From: Pseudoalteromonas luteoviolacea H33-S
Lineage (GTDB): Bacteria; Pseudomonadota; Gammaproteobacteria; Enterobacterales; Alteromonadaceae
NCBI RefSeq assembly: GCF_001625695.1
Contig: NZ_AUXY01000063.1
Span: 1-64,000, forward strand
Direction of reading: 5' to 3'
DNA: 64,000 nucleotides
This document shows, piece after piece, positions 1 to 8,140 of the stretch (position 1 is its first letter; every line of letters begins with the position of its first letter). The position numbers were made by a program, and so were the translations under genes. The notes beneath the pieces are model-generated. The model did not search any database. It saw only the letters and a program-made list of their open reading frames with translations, and had not been told where the DNA came from.

Positions 1-58
1 GATGCAAGTGAGTCAGCTAGGATGCAAGTGAGTTAGCTAGGATGCAATGAGTCGCTAG
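1..58. repeat. Three tandem 20-bp direct repeats at the window edge
   Basis: Unit 1 is GATGCAAGTGAGTCAGCTAG at 1-20. Unit 2 at 21-40 differs by one base (C to T at unit position 14). Unit 3 at 41-58 has lost two bases. The array may continue to the left outside the window. It is followed by a short hairpin (GGGTT 58-62, AACCC 69-73) flanked by CTAG-type sequence. No function is evident. Confidence 0.8.
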
Positions 59-470
59 GGTTTTGGTGAACCCACTAGGAAATCTGTAGCTAATAAGAAG
101 TAGAAGAATAAGCCAGCTCATGTAAGAGAGCAGTATATTTCCCTTCCCGTGCGGGAGAAGTGGTGAAGCTAAGTACCTACTAGCTAAACTAAAGAATAAT
201 CTGGGGATATTTGCTAATTTCAAGGAAGGTTGCCACATATGCGAAGTTCATTTTAATTTGGTGTTGTCATATGACCGCAAGGAGAGCGGTACTGGCTTTT
301 ATTCTTTTACTAATACCGCTTCTATTTGTCATTTCACATTACTTCTTTTCTTATAAGGTTAGCGTACAATTTGTTTTTGATAGATAAGGCTATCTCTAAA
401 TGTATATAAACTTAGGTGATAGCTACAGGGAGAGAAAAGCCGAGATAAATTCAGCTTTTCAAACGAGGCA
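59..470. other. Intergenic region without a convincing gene
   Basis: About 400 bases without a supportable coding region. Visible elements are a GC hairpin around CCCGTGCGGG near 147-156 and a second hairpin (ACCGC 274-278, GCGGT 286-290). A 73-codon minus-strand frame across 17-238 runs into the tandem repeats and looks like chance coding through a repeat. The right end carries the probable terminator of the helicase gene. Confidence 0.5.
434..460 (-). terminator. Probable terminator of the RhlE helicase gene
   Basis: On the minus strand GAAAAGCTGA pairs with TCGGCTTTTC (one G-U pair) around a 7-nt loop. The stem lies 10 bases past the stop codon at 471. The T-rich 3' arm continues into TCTCTC, so the U-tract is imperfect. 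Confidence 0.45.
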
Positions 471-1886
471 TTATTTGTGTGATGTTCTTGCTTTGTGGTC
501 GGCGCGACTGTTTTGCTTTTGACTACGCGGTTTTGGCTTGGCAGGTTGCTTAGTATTGTGCGTAGAGTTGTCGGCTGCTGGTTTTGGTCTGCGCGATGGC
601 CGGTTTTTTTTGACTGAGCTTTTAGTCTTTACAGGATCTTTTGACTTGGCCAACTGCTGCGCACTGTCTGTGTCATTTTGCTGCTTTTTTTTGGGCTTTT
701 TTGGTTTTTTGGGTTTAATGGGCCTTGTATCTAATGCTTTCTCAGGCACAGGGTTTTGAGGTGTAAACCCAGGTTCTTCTGCTCTAGGGATGAGTGCGCC
801 AATAAAGCGTTCAATGCCATACAGGTCATCAGCATCTGCAAGTGTTACAAATGACACAGCTACACCCTCTGCACCTGCACGACCGGTACGCCCAATTCTG
901 TGTACATAGTCTTCATAAGTGTTAGGTAAATCGTAATTGACTACATAGGGAAGCTCACTGATATCAAGACCACGAGCCACAATATCGGTGGCAACAAGCA
1001 CATTGATTTCACCTGTTTTAAAGCCGGTTAATGCTTTTACCCTTGCGCCTTGGGATTTATTACCGTGTATTGCTGCTGCACTGATATGATTTTTCTCAAG
1101 ATAAGTAACTAAGCGATTCGCACCGTGTTTAGTACGACAAAAAACCAAGACCTGCTGCCACTTTTTATGTAAAACGAAATGACTTAATAGCTTGTTTTTT
1201 TGTGATTTATCGAGAGCATATGCGCTTTGAATTACCGTTTTGGCAGCAGTGTTTTCTGCGGCAACAGAAATCTCAACAGGGGCTGCAAAGAGTGTTTTTG
1301 CCAATGCGCGAATTGGGTCAGAAAAAGTAGCGGAAAAAAGTAAGTTTTGACGTTTTTTAGGTAACAGGCTGATTATTTTCTTTAAATCATGAATAAAGCC
1401 CATATCTAGCATACGGTCCGCTTCGTCTAAGACTAGTGTCGTGAGCTCTGTGAATTTCACCGCATTTTGTTGGTATAGATCCAGTAGCCTACCCGGTGTC
1501 GCAATTAAGATATCTACGCCTTTTCTCAAGCGCATCATCTGTGGGTTTATTTTCACCCCACCATATACAACCGTGCTACGAATTCTAGTACCTGCGCTAT
1601 AAGTTTCTACGCTCTCGGCTATCTGAATCGCGAGTTCTCGTGTTGGCGCTAAGACTAACACGCGAGCTTGATTAGCATGAGGCTGTTGAGAGGCTAACAG
1701 TTTTTCGATTAAAGGTAAGGTAAACGCGGCTGTTTTACCTGTGCCTGTTTGCGCGGCTGCCATGACATCCTCACCCGTTAGAACGGCTGGGATTGCTTGC
1801 TGTTGGATTGGAGTCGGTGATTGATACCCTTTAGACTGAAGTGTATCTAACAGTACTTGAGATAGCCCAAGTTGGGAAAAATTCAT
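471..1886 (-). CDS. rhlE: DEAD-box ATP-dependent RNA helicase, RhlE family
   Basis: RNA helicase that unwinds short RNA duplexes with ATP; RhlE proteins act in ribosome assembly and RNA turnover. The 471-residue protein has the full motif set: Q-motif region with [10 protein letters not shown] near 24-33, Walker A AQTGTGKT 45-52, PTRELA 81-86, TPGR near 130-133, DEAD 154-157, SAT 185-187 and [10 protein letters not shown] 329-338. A Lys/Pro/Gln-rich basic tail follows from about 385, typical of RNA-binding extensions in this family. The start at 1886 is chosen because the protein then begins MNFSQLGLS, as RhlE proteins do, and AGAGAA lies just upstream; the frame is open to 1958, but those 24 residues are not family-like. 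The gene stands alone. The RhlE sub-assignment rests on motif style, so another DEAD-box subgroup is possible. Confidence 0.9.
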   Translation of the reverse strand: MNFSQLGLSQVLLDTLQSKGYQSPTPIQQQAIPAVLTGEDVMAAAQTGTGKTAAFTLPLIEKLLASQQPHANQARVLVLAPTRELAIQIAESVETYSAGTRIRSTVVYGGVKINPQMMRLRKGVDILIATPGRLLDLYQQNAVKFTELTTLVLDEADRMLDMGFIHDLKKIISLLPKKRQNLLFSATFSDPIRALAKTLFAAPVEISVAAENTAAKTVIQSAYALDKSQKNKLLSHFVLHKKWQQVLVFCRTKHGANRLVTYLEKNHISAAAIHGNKSQGARVKALTGFKTGEINVLVATDIVARGLDISELPYVVNYDLPNTYEDYVHRIGRTGRAGAEGVAVSFVTLADADDLYGIERFIGALIPRAEEPGFTPQNPVPEKALDTRPIKPKKPKKPKKKQQNDTDSAQQLAKSKDPVKTKSSVKKNRPSRRPKPAADNSTHNTKQPAKPKPRSQKQNSRADHKARTSHK

Positions 1887-2110
1887 GCAAGTTCTCTTCT
1901 GTTTGGCCAAAGTGCAGCTCGGCCTTTGCTTTAATCTTGTGTTGAGCGACAGTAACATCGCAAGTTAGCGATGATAGCAGAGAAGCGGGTATCTGCCGAA
2001 TGAATTGTGATATGGCTAAGCATGGGTGAAAGACTAATTTTCGTTAAAAATGCTGTGATCTTGATGCCTTTATCTATACTTGCAAGTGACATGGATGATA
2101 GGGGGTAAGC

Positions 2111-3721
2111 GTGGACATAACACATCGTCATTATGCTGGGCTGTTGCAAGGACTTGTGGTGTTACTTGGATTTAGCTTAACTGGATTTTTAGGTTATGCC
2201 TTATACGCGGATCAACAGCGTTTAATTACCCAAGAATTTAACCAAGAATACCTTTTGCGTGTCGACTCCTTTAGGCAGAATGTACTGAATCGCTTAACAA
2301 CATTACATAGCTTGGCTGTGTTGTTTGAAACTCAGCCAAATGTAACTAAGCCTTTATTTAAAAAGGTTGCTGCGGAGCTCATCGCGCATCACCCTGGAAT
2401 TCAGGCGTTGGAGTGGGCACCAAGGGTGGAGCATGTAAATCGTTTGCCGTTTGAGGAAGATGGTCTAAAACACCACTCTCACTTTTCAATCACGGAACGA
2501 CACCCCTCAGGTACTATGCAGTACGCAACAGAGCGGTCAGAATATTATCCAATTCAGTTTGTAGAGCCGATTTACAATAATGAGATTGTACTGGGGTTTG
2601 ATTTATTATCTGACTCACACAGGAAATCCACTATTCAGGCTTCAAGAGATCTCGCTCTACCGCTTGCCACATCAAGTCTTAAATTGGTTCAAGACCCCAA
2701 AGGACACAGTGCATTTTTAGCGATGCGGCCGGTGTATCTTGATAGGCCGGTTACCGTGCTTGAAAAAAGAGAGCACATTCTCGGTTTTGTTATCGGGGTA
2801 TTTAAAGTACAGGCTTTGCTTGCACAGTCCAAGCTTGGTAAAAATGAGGGCGATATTGCTTTTACAATTAAGGATGTGACTGAACAAACGCATCAAGAGT
2901 TACATGTAGATGGAACATTAGAGACGGGTATACCGCCAGTTATTGTTTGGATTGAATTGTGGGGGCGAGACTGGCAAATAAGCGCAACGCCCTCTTCTCA
3001 ATTTATCGCAAGTCGCACTTCAGCAATGCCTTATATCGTGTTGGTTATTGGTTTTTTATCGACGATCCTGACGGTGCTATATGTTCGCTTGTTATATCGT
3101 AAGCAACTGGCCATAGCGCAAGCTGTAAGAGCAAAAACATATGAGCTCGACAAGGCTAATGCGCAATTGCAGGTACTCACGCAAGTGGATGGCTTAACAC
3201 AGGTTTCGAATCGACGTTTTTTCGACTTACAGCTGCAAAAGGAGTTTCGCCGAGCTGCGCGTATTGCGAGTCCCATCAGTTTGCTGGTGGTTGATATTGA
3301 TTATTTTAAAGAATATAACGACCGCTATGGGCACATAATGGGAGATGAATGCCTTCGCAGTGTTGCGCAAGCCTTGAATGCTCTGGCAAAGCGTCCCTGT
3401 GATGTGTTTGCACGTATTGGTGGTGAAGAATTTGTCTTTATTTTGCCAGATACAGAGCGAGTAGATTCGCTCTGTGACCAATGCTTAGAGGTCGTTCAAG
3501 GGCTAAAAATAAGACATGAAGGATCTGATGCGTCGAAGTTTGTGTCTGTCAGTATCGGTGGTGCAGTGATGCGCCCGAGTAGTCATGAAAGTGCCGAAAT
3601 TGCGTTGAATCATGCTGATCGAGCAATGTATACGGCCAAAGAAAATGGCCGTAATTGCGCGCATATCGTTAATTTGGTTAAACCTAACTCTCCACAGGTA
3701 CCGATGAGTATTGTTGATTAG
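2111..3721 (+). CDS. Membrane diguanylate cyclase with CHASE sensor and GGDEF domain
   Basis: Predicted to make cyclic di-GMP from two GTP in response to a periplasmic signal. The 536-residue protein has an N-terminal membrane helix (about 10-31), a periplasmic CHASE-like domain (about 60-270, with the HPGIQALEWAPRV block), a second membrane helix (about 305-327), a short coiled linker and a C-terminal GGDEF domain. The active-site loop reads GGEEF near 436-440 and is preceded by RPCD five residues upstream, a good RxxD product-inhibition site. Translation starts at GTG with AGGGGG just upstream; no in-frame ATG fits. The 3' end overlaps the convergent YkgB-family gene by 38 bases. The ligand is unknown. 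Catalytic competence is inferred from the intact motif. Confidence 0.9.
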   Translation: MDITHRHYAGLLQGLVVLLGFSLTGFLGYALYADQQRLITQEFNQEYLLRVDSFRQNVLNRLTTLHSLAVLFETQPNVTKPLFKKVAAELIAHHPGIQALEWAPRVEHVNRLPFEEDGLKHHSHFSITERHPSGTMQYATERSEYYPIQFVEPIYNNEIVLGFDLLSDSHRKSTIQASRDLALPLATSSLKLVQDPKGHSAFLAMRPVYLDRPVTVLEKREHILGFVIGVFKVQALLAQSKLGKNEGDIAFTIKDVTEQTHQELHVDGTLETGIPPVIVWIELWGRDWQISATPSSQFIASRTSAMPYIVLVIGFLSTILTVLYVRLLYRKQLAIAQAVRAKTYELDKANAQLQVLTQVDGLTQVSNRRFFDLQLQKEFRRAARIASPISLLVVDIDYFKEYNDRYGHIMGDECLRSVAQALNALAKRPCDVFARIGGEEFVFILPDTERVDSLCDQCLEVVQGLKIRHEGSDASKFVSVSIGGAVMRPSSHESAEIALNHADRAMYTAKENGRNCAHIVNLVKPNSPQVPMSIVD

Positions 3722-4556
3722 TATGTTGCATACTTGGGTTGTGTGCTATCCATGTGATGATTAATAAGTTACAAATAAACCAAATGTCTTTGATAATAAA
3801 CTGTCCTGTGCCTGTTAGCAGCGTGGTTGCACTGAGTGCTCCCGGAGTTGTGAATAGGAAAGTTTGTGTCATGATAAAGACCGCACCGCAGCCAAGAATG
3901 GCAATGTTCACTAATACCTTGCTTTGATGAGCCAACGCGATTGCGAGTAATCCCGCGATAAATAAGTCGTAGATGCCAATGACGTTTGATGCCGTTTGTA
4001 GAGACATCAAGTCATACATCCATGACATAAATGGCGAGTGATTTACTAGCGCCTCAATTCCTTTAGCTTCAAATTCAAAAAACTTCATGCTGCCTATCCA
4101 CACAAGTACGAGTGCGACAGGGAAAAAGTTGAACCAGAGATGTTGATTATCAGTCAATTTATCACGTAAAAATAGATAAGCTGCAATAGGCAATAGCGCG
4201 AAATATTTGATGATCCCTTGTCCGGAGCCAATAACAGGAAATCCACCAAGGGAAGATATCCAGCGGGTTTCAGAAAATAAAGAGAGTAAAAATAGAGCGC
4301 TAAGCACAAATAATCCGATGCCAGCTGCTTTTTTTAGCACTGAGTGCTGAAAGATAAGCATTGCGCTAATTATCACAATCACGCCACCGAGTAATTGTGC
4401 CGCGTGCATCTGTGATAAAATGCTGTCTAAGAAATAAAGCTGTGTAATGGCGTGCACATAGCGATCGTTGCCGCCTAGCATCATTGATAACCCGAAAATA
4501 AATAAGCTAAAAGCCAATGAACCGGTCACCAAATTTATAAGCATTTTATGTTGCAT
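3684..4556 (-). CDS. YkgB/RclC-family (DUF417) inner-membrane protein
   Basis: Polytopic membrane protein of 291 residues with about seven hydrophobic segments. The block WIGSMKFFEFEAKGIEALV followed by NHSPFMSWMY matches the hallmark of the DUF417/YkgB family, whose E. coli members include the reactive-chlorine-resistance protein RclC. The biochemical role of the family is not established. The start at 4556 (MQHKMLINLV) is chosen because GGAG lies 5 bases upstream; the frame is open to 4655. The C-terminal region continues past the family core with more membrane helices. Its 3' end overlaps the convergent CHASE-GGDEF gene by 38 bases. Confidence 0.75.
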   Translation of the reverse strand: MQHKMLINLVTGSLAFSLFIFGLSMMLGGNDRYVHAITQLYFLDSILSQMHAAQLLGGVIVIISAMLIFQHSVLKKAAGIGLFVLSALFLLSLFSETRWISSLGGFPVIGSGQGIIKYFALLPIAAYLFLRDKLTDNQHLWFNFFPVALVLVWIGSMKFFEFEAKGIEALVNHSPFMSWMYDLMSLQTASNVIGIYDLFIAGLLAIALAHQSKVLVNIAILGCGAVFIMTQTFLFTTPGALSATTLLTGTGQFIIKDIWFICNLLIITWIAHNPSMQHTNQQYSSVPVES

Positions 4557-4681
4557 ATGAACTCCAAGAATATGAACTATTCTTAAAGACCGCATCAAGT
4601 GGATATATATTTCAATTGTCGTGAAGTAAAACACATCCTCAGTAGTATTTTTCAATGCGAATACAGTTTTACTTATTGATA

Positions 4682-5479
4682 CTAGGGAGAGTGAATAGCT
4701 TGAGTACTTTGGGCTTGGGTCAATATGGCTTGGTATTCACCGCTCGCTTTGATTTTTTGCATTCCCTCATTAAAGGTTTTTAACAATTCTATTGACCCGT
4801 CTTTGTCTTTTGGAAATAACAGGTGCAGTGTCCCTGTCATGAGCGGCGTAGTGTGGTAACTGAGCAGATGTTTTTTATCTGGGTAGTTTTGTTCTAACAA
4901 ATAGGTTGCAGGCAGTAATCCCATGGGGAAAAGGTCAATTCTCCCTTTGAGTAGCATTGAGAGGTTTTGCTCATCTCGGGTCATGACATTGATATCTAAG
5001 AAACCGGTATTTGCCAATTGCCAAAACTCTTGTGTATAACTGTAGCCCCGAGTTGCGCCGATGCGGTATTTATCTAGCTCCGGCAGGGAACGCCAAGGAG
5101 GAACGGGATTATTTTTATTGTAAAAAAACACTGCGGTCTCTTCATACAATGCTGTACTACAAAAATAATCTTGTTGCCTCTTATCCGTGCAAAACCAAAA
5201 TGCAGATGCATCATAGTTGATCTTTTCGGACTCTTTAAAGCTGCGGGCCCATGGCATAAAGACAAATTTGACCTGAATATTTTGTTTAGCGAAGGCTTTT
5301 CGAAGGATTTGTGGGACTAGCCCTTGGTGCGCTAAGCTTTTTCCAGAGTAGGGCGGATACTCACCAATCGTAATCGTCAGGGTGCGCGCATGGAGTGAAT
5401 GACTCAGTACTAAAAAAACCAGATTTAAAAATAGTACTGTGAAAACTGAGAACTTGGTCGTTGTCATAAGCGTTGACAC
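4682..5479 (-). CDS. Periplasmic solute-binding protein, family 3 type
   Basis: A 265-residue exported protein with an N-terminal signal peptide (hydrophobic stretch about 11-28, ending SLHA) and the fold signature of extracellular solute-binding family 3: TITIGEYPPYSGKSL at the mature N-terminus, MPWARSFKE, then a hinge and second lobe. No ABC permease or ATPase is adjacent. It follows a hybrid histidine kinase, and its GTG start overlaps the kinase stop by one base, so the two are probably translationally coupled. This suggests the protein senses a ligand for signalling, or was duplicated from a transporter, rather than feeding a transporter here. An ATG four codons later (5467) is an alternative start. 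The ligand is unknown; polar amino acids are common for the family. Confidence 0.8.
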   Translation of the reverse strand: MSTLMTTTKFSVFTVLFLNLVFLVLSHSLHARTLTITIGEYPPYSGKSLAHQGLVPQILRKAFAKQNIQVKFVFMPWARSFKESEKINYDASAFWFCTDKRQQDYFCSTALYEETAVFFYNKNNPVPPWRSLPELDKYRIGATRGYSYTQEFWQLANTGFLDINVMTRDEQNLSMLLKGRIDLFPMGLLPATYLLEQNYPDKKHLLSYHTTPLMTGTLHLLFPKDKDGSIELLKTFNEGMQKIKASGEYQAILTQAQSTQAIHSP

Positions 5480-7011
5480 TATGTATTCGAGTCTGTGGTA
5501 GCCAGAGCTTCCATTAACTCTTGCTGATTAAACGGCTTGGTTAAATACCCATTTGCACCCAGTTCAAGGCATTTTTGTTGTGTGGCTTCGTAAGCATCAG
5601 CTGACAGCATGATGATCCGAGTAGATTCTGACATTGACATCGTCTTGAGCAAAGCGAGTACTTCATAGCCATTCATTTTTGGCATATTGATATCGAGTAA
5701 AATGAGATCAAAAGGCGGCGAGTTATTAATAACTTGTAGCGCTTCATAGCCATCAGATGCTTGCTCTATGTCGGTACAAAATGTCGAGAGCATTTTATTG
5801 GTGATAACGAGATTGAGTGCGTTGTCATCAACCACCAAAACACGGTCAATATCGGGAATGTGTACCTTGGTTGCGATGGGCTCTGGCTCGCTGTGTTGTT
5901 TGATGATTTCCACAGGTATTGAGATAGAGACTTGGGTGCCCACACCAAGCTGGGATTCAAAGGTAAGTTGATAATCGAGTAACTCACAGAGTTGAGAGAC
6001 AACCTCCAGTCCCAACCCGCTGCCGCTGACCATGCCTTCATAAGAGTTGTCTTCTTGGGTATACGCTTGAAATATCGCATCGACATCTTTAATGCCAACA
6101 CCCGTGTCGATGACAGAGACTGTGCATGTTTGCGCTGTGATCGCCGCGCTGATGGTCACCGAACCTGACTTAGTATATTTGATTGCATTGCTGACTAGGT
6201 TACTCAAAACTTGGGTAAGTCGTACTTTATCTGTTTTAACATAAACATGAGTGAGGTTGTGTGTCTCTACATTGAGAGTTAATTGCTTTTCATTTGCCGC
6301 AGCATCGTACAGTTCGTGAATATGGCTGAATACATTGTCTAGCGAGACCTTTTCGATGCTGGTGGAGAGTTTTTCAGCGTCTAGTTTAGACAGCGTGAGT
6401 ATATCATTGAGAAGAGACTGCAACTGTTCGCCACAGCTCAATATGGTACTGATATCTTGTGCTATTTTTTCATTGCCCACAGCGCTTTTCAAAGTACCAG
6501 CAATACCTAAGATGCCAAAAAGGGGGGTGCGGATTTCATGTGACATCCGCGCAAAAAACTGCTCTCGGGCTTCGAGTTCCTCAATAGCCCGACGTTCACT
6601 TTCTTTAAATTCAGTGATATCGATGTGAGAGCCAATCATGCGAGTTGGGTGGCCATCCGGCTCTCTGATTATTAATCCTTTGCACCGTATCCATATTGTT
6701 TTGCCAGTAGCGTGGGTATACCTGACTACTTGATCATAAGGATGGCTGGGATCTGCTTTGTGTTTTTCGAAGTTTTCAAGGGCTTGTTGGAGGTCGTCTT
6801 GATTGATGATTTTGTGCCACTCGCTGACCTCGTGTTTTTTGGTATTGGGGTCGTAACCAAGTGTTTGCCATAATTTGGGGCTCATCCATTCTTGTTCTGG
6901 GTTATCTAGATCCCAGTACCAGAGACCATCCAAAGACGATTCAACCACAAAGTCGAAAATCTCTGGGTGTTCTTTTAGCTTCGCGTACAGTTCCTTTTCC
7001 AGTCTGTGCAC
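5479..7011 (-). CDS. Cytoplasmic hybrid histidine kinase (PAS-HisKA-HATPase-REC)
   Basis: A 510-residue signalling kinase without membrane segments. A PAS/PAC domain occupies about 15-140 (WYWDLDNPEQEW, ending IGSHIDITEF). The dimerisation helix carries MSHEIRTP with phospho-acceptor His158. The ATPase domain shows NLVSNAIKYT, DTGVGI and GSGLGLE. A C-terminal receiver has VVDDN, Asp440 in LLDINMP and the conserved Lys in LTKPF. No DNA-binding output follows, so phosphate presumably goes to a separate phosphotransfer protein. Start is GTG with a strong GGAGG 8 bases upstream. The downstream solute-binding protein gene overlaps its stop by one base. Confidence 0.9.
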   Translation of the reverse strand: MHRLEKELYAKLKEHPEIFDFVVESSLDGLWYWDLDNPEQEWMSPKLWQTLGYDPNTKKHEVSEWHKIINQDDLQQALENFEKHKADPSHPYDQVVRYTHATGKTIWIRCKGLIIREPDGHPTRMIGSHIDITEFKESERRAIEELEAREQFFARMSHEIRTPLFGILGIAGTLKSAVGNEKIAQDISTILSCGEQLQSLLNDILTLSKLDAEKLSTSIEKVSLDNVFSHIHELYDAAANEKQLTLNVETHNLTHVYVKTDKVRLTQVLSNLVSNAIKYTKSGSVTISAAITAQTCTVSVIDTGVGIKDVDAIFQAYTQEDNSYEGMVSGSGLGLEVVSQLCELLDYQLTFESQLGVGTQVSISIPVEIIKQHSEPEPIATKVHIPDIDRVLVVDDNALNLVITNKMLSTFCTDIEQASDGYEALQVINNSPPFDLILLDINMPKMNGYEVLALLKTMSMSESTRIIMLSADAYEATQQKCLELGANGYLTKPFNQQELMEALATTDSNT

Positions 7012-7466
7012 AAAGTATCCTCCAAAATTAGGCTAGTAGCATAGTTAAGTATAGTCATTACAGACATGGGTGCAGATTTTATGTACAGTGAAGTTCTGCA
7101 TTCTGACGTTATGGGTTATTGAAAAGCGACTTTGAAAAGAGAATTGTGTAAAAATGACACATAAACTTCATTTTTCTCTTGTACAGTTTAATCAATTAAA
7201 GTATGCTGACCAACTTGCTTATGAAACTCACAAATATAAGCAGTAATATGTCTTACCTTGATCCAGTCAGTCATAGTTTTAAAGTTAGCGCCTTAATGCG
7301 TCTGTCTTGAAATTATCAATTGTACGACCATGTCATTATCATGGTTATAAATGTTGCCACCGAGTGTGGGCACTATTCAGCAGACCTTAATAAGGCATCA
7401 TGTAAATAAATCTCTTTGTGTATTGTGCACGTAGAGATATTAATATTAAAAAATGAGCGTTTTATT
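7012..7466. other. Intergenic region, no clear element
   Basis: About 455 AT-rich bases between the divergent hybrid-kinase gene and the small gene at 7467. It must hold the kinase promoter. No hairpin terminator, Fur box or convincing additional gene was recognised. Confidence 0.4.
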
Positions 7467-7637
7467 ATGTCTTACTTATACCAAGGACAGCAGGTGGCGA
7501 TTACGTTACCGGTCCAATCAATTTCTATGCATAAATGCCGTATGGCAGTAAAGCATCAATCAGGCCTGAGTTACATCGACTTTGCAAACACCGCCGATGC
7601 AAAAGGCTTTTTAAACTGGCTGGGTAAAGCGAACTAA
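7467..7637 (+). CDS. Small hypothetical protein (56 aa)
   Basis: Short open frame starting MSYLYQGQQVAITLPVQ and ending LNWLGKAN. It is soluble and slightly basic, with no signal peptide or membrane helix. The start at 7467 is chosen because the upstream 17 codons (from 7416) are of biased composition; the ribosome site is weak (GAG about 10 bases upstream). It converges on the thioredoxin-like gene, with stop codons 5 bases apart. Not recognised. The codon pattern looks protein-like, but confidence is moderate because the frame is short. Confidence 0.5.
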   Translation: MSYLYQGQQVAITLPVQSISMHKCRMAVKHQSGLSYIDFANTADAKGFLNWLGKAN

Positions 7638-7642
7638 CCCAG

Positions 7643-8140
7643 CTAAGCCTTACATTGCGCTTTTGCCACTAACCCATTCAATGCACTTCGTAAAGCATGT
7701 TCTGGCATAAAGCCAATGTGGTAGGTCACTAATACTCCCTCGCTATCTAAAATAAACAATTGTGGAGCGCTTTTTACGGTCAATGACTGCGCCAATTTAT
7801 TAGGCAAGGTAGTGATGGGAAAGTGACTTTGATAGCGTTTCATGGCCCTTTTTAGAGTGTGTCTGTCGCCCCCTGTTGCCATCATCATTACGGCCAACTT
7901 ATGGCAGTTTTTTGGCTGTTGCTCAACGAGCTGAGCGAGCAATTTATATTGCTTTTTACACCAGTTACAATCAGGTTGTACAAGCATGATTGCAAGCACT
8001 TGACCTTGGTAGATTGATAAGCTGCTAGGTGCATTTTGTGTGATTGGGGTCAGATTTAACTGGTAAAAAGGGCTCATGGCCGCAGCGCCACAAGGCGCTG
8101 CAAGTAACAGCCAAAGTATTGAGACTGGTTTAAAAGTCAT
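7643..8140 (-). CDS. Exported thioredoxin-like protein with CNWC motif
   Basis: A 165-residue protein with a signal peptide (about 1-21, ending CGAAA) and a thioredoxin-like region: YQGQVLAIMLVQPDC leads into a redox-type CNWC motif at 58-61, and SAPQLFILDSEG supplies the later beta-strand and an SAP replacing the usual cis-Pro triplet surroundings. It probably works in the periplasm as a thiol-disulfide oxidoreductase or binding protein. The ATG at 8140 overlaps the end of the TonB receptor gene by 11 bases, which implies translational coupling. The receptor has its own CxxC in the plug domain, so it is a possible redox partner (inference). The frame extends upstream to 8239, but only the 8140 start gives a signal peptide. 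Confidence 0.75.
   Translation of the reverse strand: MTFKPVSILWLLLAAPCGAAAMSPFYQLNLTPITQNAPSSLSIYQGQVLAIMLVQPDCNWCKKQYKLLAQLVEQQPKNCHKLAVMMMATGGDRHTLKRAMKRYQSHFPITTLPNKLAQSLTVKSAPQLFILDSEGVLVTYHIGFMPEHALRSALNGLVAKAQCKA

Noticed and set aside
17..238. 73-codon minus-strand reading frame
   Set aside because: It runs through the 20-bp tandem repeats and a hairpin, has no clear ribosome site and shows no recognisable domain.
538..759. Plus-strand frame opposite the helicase tail
   Set aside because: It is the antisense of the repetitive Lys/Pro-rich helicase C-terminus; the same holds for other long antisense frames over fusA, the chemoreceptors and the RND pump.
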